DNA of 10,852 bases. Origin: Candidatus Sulfotelmatobacter sp. Lineage in GTDB: Bacteria; Acidobacteriota; Terriglobia; Terriglobales; Acidobacteriaceae. Shown here piece after piece: positions 1 to 6,008 of this stretch (its first letter is position 1; the number at the start of each line of letters is the position of its first letter). A program made the translations under genes and the position numbers. Below the pieces are notes generated by a model. It was not told the DNA's origin, did not search any database, and saw nothing but the letters and a program-made list of their open reading frames with translations. Location of the stretch: positions 1 through 10,852 of the forward strand of contig JASIKQ010000507.1 in the NCBI GenBank assembly GCA_030049565.1, in the 5' to 3' direction.

Positions 1-1
1 G

Positions 2-580
2 ATCTACGCTTTAATCCAATGGGCGGTCGTAGGCGTGTTGCCTGACGCCGCGCATAGTTCCCGGCCCTTGGCAGATGTCGCGCGGGTTGCGATTGGCCCC
101 TTAGGCGCCGCTCTGGTCGCCATCGGCGCGCTGATATCTTTCTATGGCTACCTCAGCGCCAAAATCCTCGCCCTGCCGCGCGTCCCGTTCGCGCTCGCCG
201 AGCAGGGAGACTTCCCCCAAATATTCGCCGCTGTGCATCGTCGCTTCCACACCCCTTATGTTTCAATTCTTGCTTTTGCAGCGCTGGTTTGGATTTTCGC
301 GCTGATCGGCGAATTCAAATGGAATGTAACGCTGTCAGCCGTGGCGCGGCTGCTTTATTACGGGGTTGGTTGCGCTGCTTTGCCAATTCTGCGGCGCAAG
401 CAACCGACTCAGGCAATGTTCACCCTGCCCGCAGGCAACTTCTTTTCTGTCGTCGGCGTGCTGCTATGTCTGCTTCTGGTCACGCGAGTGGATTTCCGGC
501 AATCGCTTATCTTGATCGGAACCGTCGCAATGGCATCACTCAATTGGATGATAGCGACTCGAGGGGCAAGAACTTCTTAA
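2..580 (+). CDS. APC-superfamily amino acid permease, C-terminal part (5'-truncated by window edge)
   Basis: The reading frame is open from base 2 to the TAA at 578-580, so the gene begins outside the window and about 192 C-terminal residues are visible. They hold about five hydrophobic segments. The segment reading ALISFYGYLSAKILALPRVP, followed by a PFALAEQGDFPQIFA loop, is typical of the region around TM8 in APC permeases (YfnA/CAT-like), where a small-residue helix precedes a conserved arginine and 'A..DG.+P' loop. Four further helices follow, with RRKQP as a positive-inside loop. An APC protein usually has 12 helices and about 430-480 residues, so roughly the first 60% is missing. It probably imports an amino acid by proton symport or exchange across the inner membrane; the substrate is unknown. 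ogt follows 48 bp downstream on the same strand. Family call is firm, substrate is not. Confidence 0.85.
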   Translation: MYALIQWAVVGVLPDAAHSSRPLADVARVAIGPLGAALVAIGALISFYGYLSAKILALPRVPFALAEQGDFPQIFAAVHRRFHTPYVSILAFAALVWIFALIGEFKWNVTLSAVARLLYYGVGCAALPILRRKQPTQAMFTLPAGNFFSVVGVLLCLLLVTRVDFRQSLILIGTVAMASLNWMIATRGARTS

Positions 581-628
581 CTCCCGCGGGCAGCAGAGTC
601 TGATATCTTTTGTTTCTCAGTCACTACC

Positions 629-1186
629 ATGGAAGTCCTTTACACAACTACCATCGACTCGCCAGTCGGACCGCTGTTTCTGGCCGCTTCCGCCACAGGA
701 TTAGTCGCGCTGGAATTCGACAGAAGATTGCCGGGACAACCATCGATTCGCCCCAATCCGCGAGATGTTCGCAGAGAGAATACAAATGCCCGCGCACAAA
801 AAGTTCGTTTTCAATTCGAAGACTCGCCTGACCGTATGCAGCCGTACGTCAGCGAACTGCAGGAGTATTTCGCCGCCAGGCGGCACGCATTCAGCTTCCC
901 ACTCGACCTGCGCGGCACAGATTTCCAGCTTGCCTGCTGGCGCGCGCTCCTGGCGATTCCTTATGGCGAAACCCGCACCTACGCCGATATCGCCCGCGCG
1001 GTAAAAAAGTGCAGCGCATTTCGCGCCGTAGGCATGGCTAATAATCGAAACCCGATTGCGATTGTGGTTCCGTGCCATCGCGTGATCGCCTCTGACGGCT
1101 CGCTCTGCGGCTACGGCGGCGGCCTCGAGGTAAAGCGCAAGCTGCTCGAACTCGAAGGCGCGCTGACAGCGGTACTTGCGGCATAG
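629..1186 (+). CDS. ogt: Methylated-DNA--protein-cysteine methyltransferase (O6-alkylguanine-DNA alkyltransferase)
   Basis: Suicide repair enzyme that moves the alkyl group of O6-alkylguanine (and O4-alkylthymine) in DNA to its own cysteine. The 185-residue protein has the two-domain layout of the family. Residues 1-90 form the variable N-terminal domain, with an Arg/Asn-rich insertion at about 32-66. Residues 95-180 form the DNA-binding/active-site domain. It shows GTDFQLACWRALLAIPYGET, the tyrosine (Y118) used to flip the base, the RAVGMANNRNP stretch supplying the arginine finger (R132), and the active site VVPCHRVI with C149 as acceptor. The following GYGGGLEVKRKLLELEG is the family's C-terminal signature. 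There is no Ada-type regulatory domain, so this is the constitutive Ogt type. The start is the first ATG in frame; no strong Shine-Dalgarno is visible. The MGMT call is firm, the symbol slightly less so. Confidence 0.95.
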   Translation: MEVLYTTTIDSPVGPLFLAASATGLVALEFDRRLPGQPSIRPNPRDVRRENTNARAQKVRFQFEDSPDRMQPYVSELQEYFAARRHAFSFPLDLRGTDFQLACWRALLAIPYGETRTYADIARAVKKCSAFRAVGMANNRNPIAIVVPCHRVIASDGSLCGYGGGLEVKRKLLELEGALTAVLAA

Positions 1187-1192
1187 AATTGC

Positions 1193-1277
1193 TGATTGTT
1201 GATTTTCGAATTGCCGATTGAATAGCGAATGATGAGAGTGTAGGGTTCAATCAACAATCAACATCAGAAATCAACAA
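1193..1277. repeat. Intergenic inverted repeat of TTGATTGTTGATT type
   Basis: The 103-bp gap between ogt and the second permease is AT-rich and built of degenerate TGATTGTTGATT units. Bases 1193-1204 (TGATTGTTGATT) are the exact reverse complement of 1249-1260. Bases 1196-1205 are also the exact reverse complement of 1268-1277, so two alternative stem-loops are possible. The left arm begins 7 bp after the ogt stop. It could act as a weak terminator or mRNA-stabilising hairpin, or be a dispersed intergenic repeat; there is no T-tract. Confidence 0.6.
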
Positions 1278-1289
1278 CTTCCCACGCCA

Positions 1290-2609
1290 TTGACGACTCA
1301 CTCCCAATCGTCACTCCGCAAGGCCGGCTTCTTCTATCTCGTCTTCGTGATGTTCTCCTACACCACGGGCGGGCCATTTGGACTGGAGGACATGGTCACC
1401 ACTTCCGGCCCGGGCATTACCCTCCTCTATCTTCTCGTGCTGCCGTTTTTCTGGTGCATTCCGGTTTCTCTCGCCTCGGCAGAGTTGACTACCGCCATGC
1501 CGGTCGAAGGTGGCTTCTACCGCTGGACCCGCGCCGCCTTCGGCGACTTCTGGGGATTTCTCGCGGGGTGGTGGAACTGGTCGGCGTCGTTCCTTCTGGG
1601 CGGAGCCTACGCCGTTCTCTTCACCGACTATCTCGTCTACTACTTTCCTGCCCTAACCGGTGGATGGAAGCACTATCTCGTTTCCCTCGCGCTGATCGCA
1701 GTGATCACCTGGATCAACGTGCGCGGAATCAAAATGGTCGGCCAGGTTGCAACCGCGCTGGAAATTTTTATTTTCATTCCCGTTGCCACGATGATCGTAA
1801 TGGCGCTTCTGCACTGGCATTACAATCCCTTTCTCCCCTGGACGCCGCCGCACCAACCGATATTCAAAATTTTCGGCGTGGGGCTGGCGCTTGGCCTGTG
1901 GCTATATTCCGGATACGAACAGCTCTCAACCGTCGCCGAAGAAGTGGAAAATCCGCAACGCGCCTATCCCCGCGCCCTGGCACTGGTGGTGCCGCTTTCC
2001 ATGGCCGCATATTTTCTGCCCACTGTCGCCGGACTCGGCTCCGCCGGCCACTGGCAGAACTGGCACACCGGATTTTTCTCTGACGCCGCCCGCCTCATCG
2101 GAGGCCCATGGCTCGGCACCTGGATGACGCTCGCCGCCGTGGTAGGAAATGTCGCTCTGCTCAACAGCACTGTACTCACCACCACCCGCATGCCCTTCGC
2201 CATGGCCGAAGACGGATATCTTCCGGCCGCTCTCACCCGCAAACACGCATCGCATGGCACGCCCTGGCTGGCAATCGTGCTGTCAGCGGCAATTTATGCC
2301 CTGTTGGCGTGGCATAGTCTCGTACAACTGATCTCGGTTTATATCTGGCTGCGCTCGGCAACGACGGTGCTGACTGTTCTCTCGGCATGGAAGCTGCGCT
2401 GCACCCGCCCTGACATGCCGCGCCCCTTCGTGATTCCCGGCGGGCACGCAGGTTTGATCTACGTAGTCGGCGCGCCGGTGATCATGGCGGCGGTGGCTTT
2501 GCTGGGCGGCGATAGATTCGCGACTATCGGCGGTGTCGTCGCCATGGTGCTCGGCCCCGCCGTCTACTGGATCCTGCCAACAAGAATTTCTAGGGATTTG
2601 TCATGCTGA
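1290..2609 (+). CDS. APC-superfamily permease, polyamine/LAT-type (PUT-like)
   Basis: A complete 439-residue inner-membrane transporter with about 12 hydrophobic helices, the usual length for the superfamily. Near the N-terminus it carries GGPFGLED (residues 27-34), the helix-1 substrate-binding break. Next come AELTTAMPVEGGFYRW (64-79) and GYEQLSTVAEEVENP (208-222), all hallmarks of APC permeases. The 'GGPFG.ED' form plus the following 'GP' and 'W.IP..L..AEL' pattern most resembles the polyamine uptake/LAT-like branch (plant PUT, TC 2.A.3.12), so cationic amines or amino acids are plausible substrates. The first usable start is TTG at 1290: the frame is closed by a TGA at 1233 and no ATG lies between, and the next ATG (codon 21) would cut into helix 1. 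No clear ribosome site is visible. The last codons (about 2599-2609) lie inside a dispersed repeat motif, so the C-terminus may have been altered by its insertion. Confidence 0.9.
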   Translation: MTTHSQSSLRKAGFFYLVFVMFSYTTGGPFGLEDMVTTSGPGITLLYLLVLPFFWCIPVSLASAELTTAMPVEGGFYRWTRAAFGDFWGFLAGWWNWSASFLLGGAYAVLFTDYLVYYFPALTGGWKHYLVSLALIAVITWINVRGIKMVGQVATALEIFIFIPVATMIVMALLHWHYNPFLPWTPPHQPIFKIFGVGLALGLWLYSGYEQLSTVAEEVENPQRAYPRALALVVPLSMAAYFLPTVAGLGSAGHWQNWHTGFFSDAARLIGGPWLGTWMTLAAVVGNVALLNSTVLTTTRMPFAMAEDGYLPAALTRKHASHGTPWLAIVLSAAIYALLAWHSLVQLISVYIWLRSATTVLTVLSAWKLRCTRPDMPRPFVIPGGHAGLIYVVGAPVIMAAVALLGGDRFATIGGVVAMVLGPAVYWILPTRISRDLSC

Positions 2610-2615
2610 GCGGAG
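2599..2615 (+). repeat. Copy 1 of TGTCATcCTGAGCGaAG repeat motif
   Basis: Bases 2599-2615 read TGTCATGCTGAGCGGAG and match 14 of 17 positions with 8168-8184 (TGTCATCTTGAGCGAAG). I recall the consensus TGTCATCCTGAGCGAAG as a frequent intergenic motif of Acidobacteriota; this is memory, not a search. This copy supplies the stop codon of the permease (TGA 2607-2609) and lies just upstream of the vapBC operator. Confidence 0.5.
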
Positions 2616-2649
2616 CAGCCAGGGCTTCGGCTTGCGGCCGGCGCCGCTG

Positions 2650-2676
2650 TGGATATACAATTCAAATGTATATCCA
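2650..2676 (+). promoter_or_regulatory. Perfect palindrome, probable vapBC operator/promoter
   Basis: TGGATATACA (2650-2659) and its exact reverse complement TGTATATCCA (2667-2676) flank a 7-bp spacer, 12 bp before the antitoxin start codon. TACAAT at 2656-2661 inside the left arm is a 5/6 match to a -10 box; no good -35 is seen. AbrB/VapB antitoxins typically bind such palindromes with their toxin and repress their own operon. The AT-rich palindrome in a GC-rich setting, at the correct place, supports an autoregulatory operator overlapping the promoter. Confidence 0.7.
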
Positions 2677-2688
2677 AGGGACCCAAGT

Positions 2689-2919
2689 ATGCGAGTTTCA
2701 AAGTGGGGAAATAGTCTGGCTGTCCGCCTGCCGGCAGTGGTGGTACAGGCACTTGATCTGAAAGATGGCGACGACATCGAGATTCAGATTGTCGGCAGCA
2801 AGAAATTCGAGATTAAGAGAGACCGAAAGCGGGAACAGGCTTTAGAGGGCCTGCGCAAGTTGCGCCGCAATCTTCCCGCAGGCTTTGTCTTCAACCGCGA
2901 AGAGGCGCATGAACGGTAG
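2689..2919 (+). CDS. vapB: AbrB/MazE-type antitoxin (VapB-like)
   Basis: A 76-residue antitoxin. Residues 1-45 form a swapped-hairpin AbrB/SpoVT DNA-binding domain: the opening MRVSKWGNSLAVRLPAVVVQ, then LDLKDGDDIEIQIV, is the standard MazE/VapB pattern (KWGNS, +LP, L..GD.I.I). Residues 46-76 are charged (RDRKREQALEGLRKLRR...), as expected for the flexible tail that wraps the toxin. The frame runs open further upstream, but this ATG is chosen for three reasons: the family fold begins exactly here, AAGGGA (2676-2681) gives a ribosome site 7 nt before it, and the operator palindrome lies directly upstream. Its last 11 bases overlap the start of the toxin gene, so the two are translationally coupled. 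It should bind and neutralise the PIN toxin and repress the operon from the 2650-2676 palindrome. Family call is firm; the function is inferred from the family. Confidence 0.88.
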   Translation: MRVSKWGNSLAVRLPAVVVQALDLKDGDDIEIQIVGSKKFEIKRDRKREQALEGLRKLRRNLPAGFVFNREEAHER

Positions 2920-3313
2920 ACCATTCTTCGATACTAACGTGCTCATCTACGCTGCCTTGAAGAACGACCCGCGCAGTGGGCGCGCCGAGGAATTGCTGGT
3001 TGCTGGAGGTGTGATCAGCGTACAGGTTTTGAACGAGTTCGTGTCAGTAGCTCGGCGCAGGTTCAAGATGCCGTGGAGCGAGGTGACGATGGGATTGCAG
3101 TGGATTCGGGTTCTCTGTCCTGATACGATTCCCGTCACAATCGAAACCCATCGAGAAGCCGTGAGGATCGCAGAGAGGTATGGATATGGAATTTATGACG
3201 CGCTGGTCGTTGCCTCCGCCCTTGAGGTGAGATGCGGCGTGCTCTACACCGAAGATTTACAGAATGGGCAGGTGATTGATATGCGGATGACCATCCAGAA
3301 TCCGTTTCAGTGA
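2909..3313 (+). CDS. vapC: PIN-domain ribonuclease toxin (VapC-like)
   Basis: A 134-residue PIN-domain protein, the normal size for VapC toxins, which are Mg2+-dependent RNases that inhibit translation when freed from antitoxin. All expected acidic residues are visible: D8 in FFDTNVLIYA, E43 in QVLNEFVSVA, D97 in YGYGIYDALVVASAL, and E115/D116 in LYTEDLQNGQ. The active site therefore appears intact. The TEDLQNGQVI ending is typical of the subgroup paired with AbrB-type antitoxins. The ATG at 2909 is preferred over an earlier in-frame codon because the PIN fold begins at once and because it gives the usual short overlap (11 bp) with the antitoxin. The gene ends 19 bp before the convergent oxidoreductase stop codon, with no terminator hairpin visible between them. 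The RNA target is unknown. Confidence 0.9.
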   Translation: MNGRPFFDTNVLIYAALKNDPRSGRAEELLVAGGVISVQVLNEFVSVARRRFKMPWSEVTMGLQWIRVLCPDTIPVTIETHREAVRIAERYGYGIYDALVVASALEVRCGVLYTEDLQNGQVIDMRMTIQNPFQ

Positions 3314-3332
3314 CCTGCCCAAGTTAGGCATT

Positions 3333-4646
3333 TCAACTCACCCAATCTAGAAGCTTGTACCACATTCCGGCGACGGGCAGGAACCAAGGCCTGCCATCGT
3401 ACAAGCCCAACGGCGCTCCGGGAAACGGAATGCCTGCAAACGGATTTTCCGTTTTCTTTCCCGCGATCAACTCCGCCATCTTCTGCCCCTGATACGTCGC
3501 CATGGCCACGCCGTGTCCCGCGTAGCCGAGAGCATAGTACAGGCCATCAATCTGGCCGGCATGCGGCATGATGTCGAAAGCAAAATCGAGCGTGCCGCCC
3601 CAGACATAATCAATCCGCGTCTCGTGTAGCTGCGGATAAACCTCAATCATGCCGCGCCGCAGAATTTCGGCGCTGCGCCGAATGGTCTGCTCAGTTTCAG
3701 GAAAGAATGCGGCCCGGCCTCCGAACAGCATTCGGCGGTCCGGCGTGAGCCGGTAGTAATAAAGATAATTTTTCGAATCGTAGATCATGCGGTTGCGCGG
3801 GCTGAGCTCGCGCGCCAGCGATTCCGGCAGAACTTCCGTCGTGATGATGTACGACCCGATGGGAATTACTTTGTTCCGCAGCGCGGGAGTTGCTCGGCCG
3901 GTGTAACCGCTGGTCGCAACGAAGACTTCGCCTGCCCACAAAGTGCCGCGTGAGGTGCTAATCCTCCATCCTGATTCGCCTTGACTTGAATTGCGGTGCA
4001 CGCTTTCCACGCGCGTGTGCTCGAAAATCTCCGCGCCCGCTTTTGCCGCGGCACAACCAAGTCCCGCAACATAACGCGCGGGATTCAATCCCGCGCTGAC
4101 TTCATCCACCATACCCCCGTAATAAATTGTGGAACCGATTTCGGCGCTCAGTTCCTTCCGCTGCACAACTCGCAAGTTGTGATTAAACTCTCGCCCAATC
4201 ACCTCCGCCTGCCGCGTATAGTCATCGAAATGCTTTTGCTTGCAGGCCACTTCCAGATGGCCGCAGCGCGAGAAATCGCAGTCGATGTTTTCCTCGCGAG
4301 CGATTTGCTCGACGCAATCGATGCTCGCCAGCGAGGCCGCATACATGCGTCGCGTAAGTTCGCGTCCATATTTCGAGATCAGCTGGTTGACGCCAAGTTT
4401 CAATCCCGTCAGAACCATGCCGCCGTTGCGCGAGCTGGCCCCCCAGCCGACGGTCTCCCCTTCCAGCACGGCCACCTTCGCCCCTCGACCAGCCAGGGCT
4501 CGCGCGGCAGACAGTCCAGTAAAGCCCGCGCCGATAATAGCGATATCCGCGCGCGACGGCAGCGGACGCGCTTCGATCCGCGGGAATCCAGCTGTGGTCA
4601 GCCAATAGTTGTATTGTTGCGGAGCCAGGTCTGTAGTCTCGCTCAT
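3333..4646 (-). CDS. FAD-dependent oxidoreductase, gamma-glutamylputrescine oxidase/OrdL-like (DAO family)
   Basis: A 437-residue flavoprotein of the D-amino acid oxidase fold. An N-terminal 'YW..T' motif (residues 14-17) leads to the Rossmann FAD-binding segment ADIAIIGAGFTGLSAARALA, with GAGFTG at 39-44 and the ribose-binding E62. GWGASSRNGGM (67-77) is the flavin-contact motif typical of PuuB/OrdL proteins. The C-terminal FAD motifs are VWGGTLDFAFDIMPHAG (348-364) and GYAGHGVAM (374-382). Length matches PuuB (about 426). PuuB oxidises gamma-glutamylputrescine with oxygen, but no puuA, puuC or puuD is in view, so another secondary amine or amino acid may be the substrate. The protein has no signal peptide and should be cytoplasmic. 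Its ATG overlaps the upstream gene's TGA as ATGA (4643-4646), showing translational coupling. Family is certain; reaction is not. Confidence 0.87.
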   Translation of the reverse strand: MSETTDLAPQQYNYWLTTAGFPRIEARPLPSRADIAIIGAGFTGLSAARALAGRGAKVAVLEGETVGWGASSRNGGMVLTGLKLGVNQLISKYGRELTRRMYAASLASIDCVEQIAREENIDCDFSRCGHLEVACKQKHFDDYTRQAEVIGREFNHNLRVVQRKELSAEIGSTIYYGGMVDEVSAGLNPARYVAGLGCAAAKAGAEIFEHTRVESVHRNSSQGESGWRISTSRGTLWAGEVFVATSGYTGRATPALRNKVIPIGSYIITTEVLPESLARELSPRNRMIYDSKNYLYYYRLTPDRRMLFGGRAAFFPETEQTIRRSAEILRRGMIEVYPQLHETRIDYVWGGTLDFAFDIMPHAGQIDGLYYALGYAGHGVAMATYQGQKMAELIAGKKTENPFAGIPFPGAPLGLYDGRPWFLPVAGMWYKLLDWVS

Positions 4647-5800
4647 AGCACGGCCGTTTCGTGGATCAGCCGGCCTTCCGCAAAGCGGCTCAGGCTCAAC
4701 AATGATGCATCGATCAGATTTGTATTGCCCGTGAGCATCAGATCGCTCAGAATTTTGCCCGTGGCGGGAGCATGCATCACGCCGTGCCCGCTGAAGCCGT
4801 TGGCCAGAAAAAATCCCGGCACCCCCGGCGCTTCGCCCAAAATTGGATGGTGGTCAGGCGTCATCTCATACAGTCCCGCCCAAGCTCGTTTCGGATTCAC
4901 CGGCAGATTCGCGAAACAAGGAACGCGGGCGGCGGCGCGAGTCAGAATTTTCTCGATGAAGTCGGCATCGAAATCTGTCTTGAACCCAATCCTCTCTTCT
5001 GGATCGTTCCAGGCCAGAAGAAACCCGCGCGCCTCGGGTCGAAAGTGAAATCCATTCGACATATCGATGATCATGGGTGCGGTGTGAGGAAACTCGTCGA
5101 ACGGCTCGCTGGGCACGAGCATCCGCCGCAGCGGCTGCACCGGCAAGTCTACGCCGGCGAGTGCGGCCACTCCTGCCGCCCACGCTCCCGCACAGTTGAC
5201 AATCTTCCGCGTCGCCACGCGGCTTCGCGAAGTCTCAACCGCGGCCACGCCCTTCGCATCACGCGTAATGCCGGTCACGACCGTGTTCTTCCACAACGTC
5301 GCCCCGTGATCTGCCGCCCAGCTCATAAATCCGTTCATGGCGCTGTAGGGATCGACAAACCCATCTGTCGAGCACAAACTTCCGCCGAGAATGTCGTCGC
5401 CGCGCAGCTGCGGGAACATCCCGCGAATTTCATCACCCGCGAGCAGGCGAACGTTCTTCAATCCCATCTTCACCTGTAGCTCGTAATTCGTACACAAATA
5501 GGCAAGCTGCTTTTCGTTGGTGGCGCAGAATAAATATCCTTGCGGCCGGTAATCGCACGGAAACCCCAGCCGCTGTTCGAACTCGGCATAAAAAGGAATG
5601 GAGTAAAGCGACATCTGAATGCTGATGGGCATGGAAAACTGCGCTCGCACCCCGCCCATGCTCTTGCCCGTCGATCCCTTGCCCAGTGCAGACTCCCGCT
5701 CGATGACCAGAACATTGCGGCATCCCGCCGCGGCGAGGTGGCAGGCGATGCTCGCTCCCACGATTCCCGCGCCAATAATCACCACATCCGCTTTCTGCAT
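4643..5800 (-). CDS. FAD-dependent oxidoreductase, sarcosine oxidase beta/glycine oxidase-like (DAO family)
   Basis: A 385-residue DAO-fold flavoenzyme, the usual length for SoxB, glycine oxidase and D-proline dehydrogenase relatives. Residues 3-36 are the Rossmann dinucleotide site, with GAGIVG at 10-15 and the acidic E34. GSTGKSMGGVRAQFS (42-56) is the flavin contact motif characteristic of SoxB-like members. VNCAGAWA (201-208) is the internal GD-like motif. The C-terminus carries RAWAGLYEMTPDHHPILG (305-322) and GFSGHGVMHAP (335-345). Where monomeric sarcosine oxidases have a flavin-linking cysteine, a glycine (near G309) appears here, so FAD is probably non-covalent. It likely oxidises an N-methyl or cyclic amino acid in the cytoplasm, passing electrons to oxygen or a quinone. 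It is the first gene of a two-gene operon, coupled by a 4-bp overlap to the PuuB-like gene. The ATG start matches the family's N-terminus; the ribosome site is weak. Confidence 0.87.
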   Translation of the reverse strand: MQKADVVIIGAGIVGASIACHLAAAGCRNVLVIERESALGKGSTGKSMGGVRAQFSMPISIQMSLYSIPFYAEFEQRLGFPCDYRPQGYLFCATNEKQLAYLCTNYELQVKMGLKNVRLLAGDEIRGMFPQLRGDDILGGSLCSTDGFVDPYSAMNGFMSWAADHGATLWKNTVVTGITRDAKGVAAVETSRSRVATRKIVNCAGAWAAGVAALAGVDLPVQPLRRMLVPSEPFDEFPHTAPMIIDMSNGFHFRPEARGFLLAWNDPEERIGFKTDFDADFIEKILTRAAARVPCFANLPVNPKRAWAGLYEMTPDHHPILGEAPGVPGFFLANGFSGHGVMHAPATGKILSDLMLTGNTNLIDASLLSLSRFAEGRLIHETAVL

Positions 5801-6008
5801 AAACTTGTTACGAATCTTTATTTCCTATAACCGACGAGCGACCCAGCATTTTATCGCACGCAGATTAGGGAGAACCCGCCGTTCTTTCTAAGCACAAATG
5901 AAGTCCTTGGCGCAGACGTACATGTACCACCAGAACATTCTCCGCAATTTGCTCCCATTCCACCTCAGTAACTTGCGCGGGTAACCGCGTCTTCCTAGTC
6001 TGATCTGT
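5801..6008. other. Divergent intergenic region between oxidoreductase operon and TonB-fusion gene
   Basis: This 208-bp gap must hold the promoters of both divergent genes, but I find no convincing -35/-10 pair on either strand. TAAAAT (minus strand, 5848-5853) is a possible -10 for the oxidoreductases without a matching -35. A perfect 10-bp palindrome GTACATGTAC lies at 5918-5927. A 28-codon ORF at 5898-5984 lies in the same frame as the downstream gene but ends before it; I see no reason to call it a gene. Confidence 0.4.

Noticed and set aside
2533..2688. Upstream extension of the antitoxin frame into the permease gene
   Set aside because: The AbrB fold begins exactly at the ATG at 2689, with a ribosome site and operator immediately upstream.
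2885..2908. Earlier in-frame start for the PIN toxin
   Set aside because: It would add eight residues before a PIN domain that already begins at residue 5, and would deepen the overlap with the antitoxin gene.
3996..5048. Long plus-strand ORF (350 codons) opposite the two oxidoreductase genes
   Set aside because: It spans the junction of two well-supported minus-strand genes, has basic low-complexity composition and no recognisable motif; it is an antisense shadow of GC-rich codons.
5918..5927. GTACATGTAC palindrome in the divergent intergenic region
   Set aside because: A single 10-bp palindrome without a second copy or an associated promoter is too weak to call an operator.
5898..5984. 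28-codon ORF just upstream of and in frame with the TonB-fusion gene
   Set aside because: No ribosome site, no leader-peptide codon pattern and no attenuator structure were seen; an ORF this short is expected by chance.
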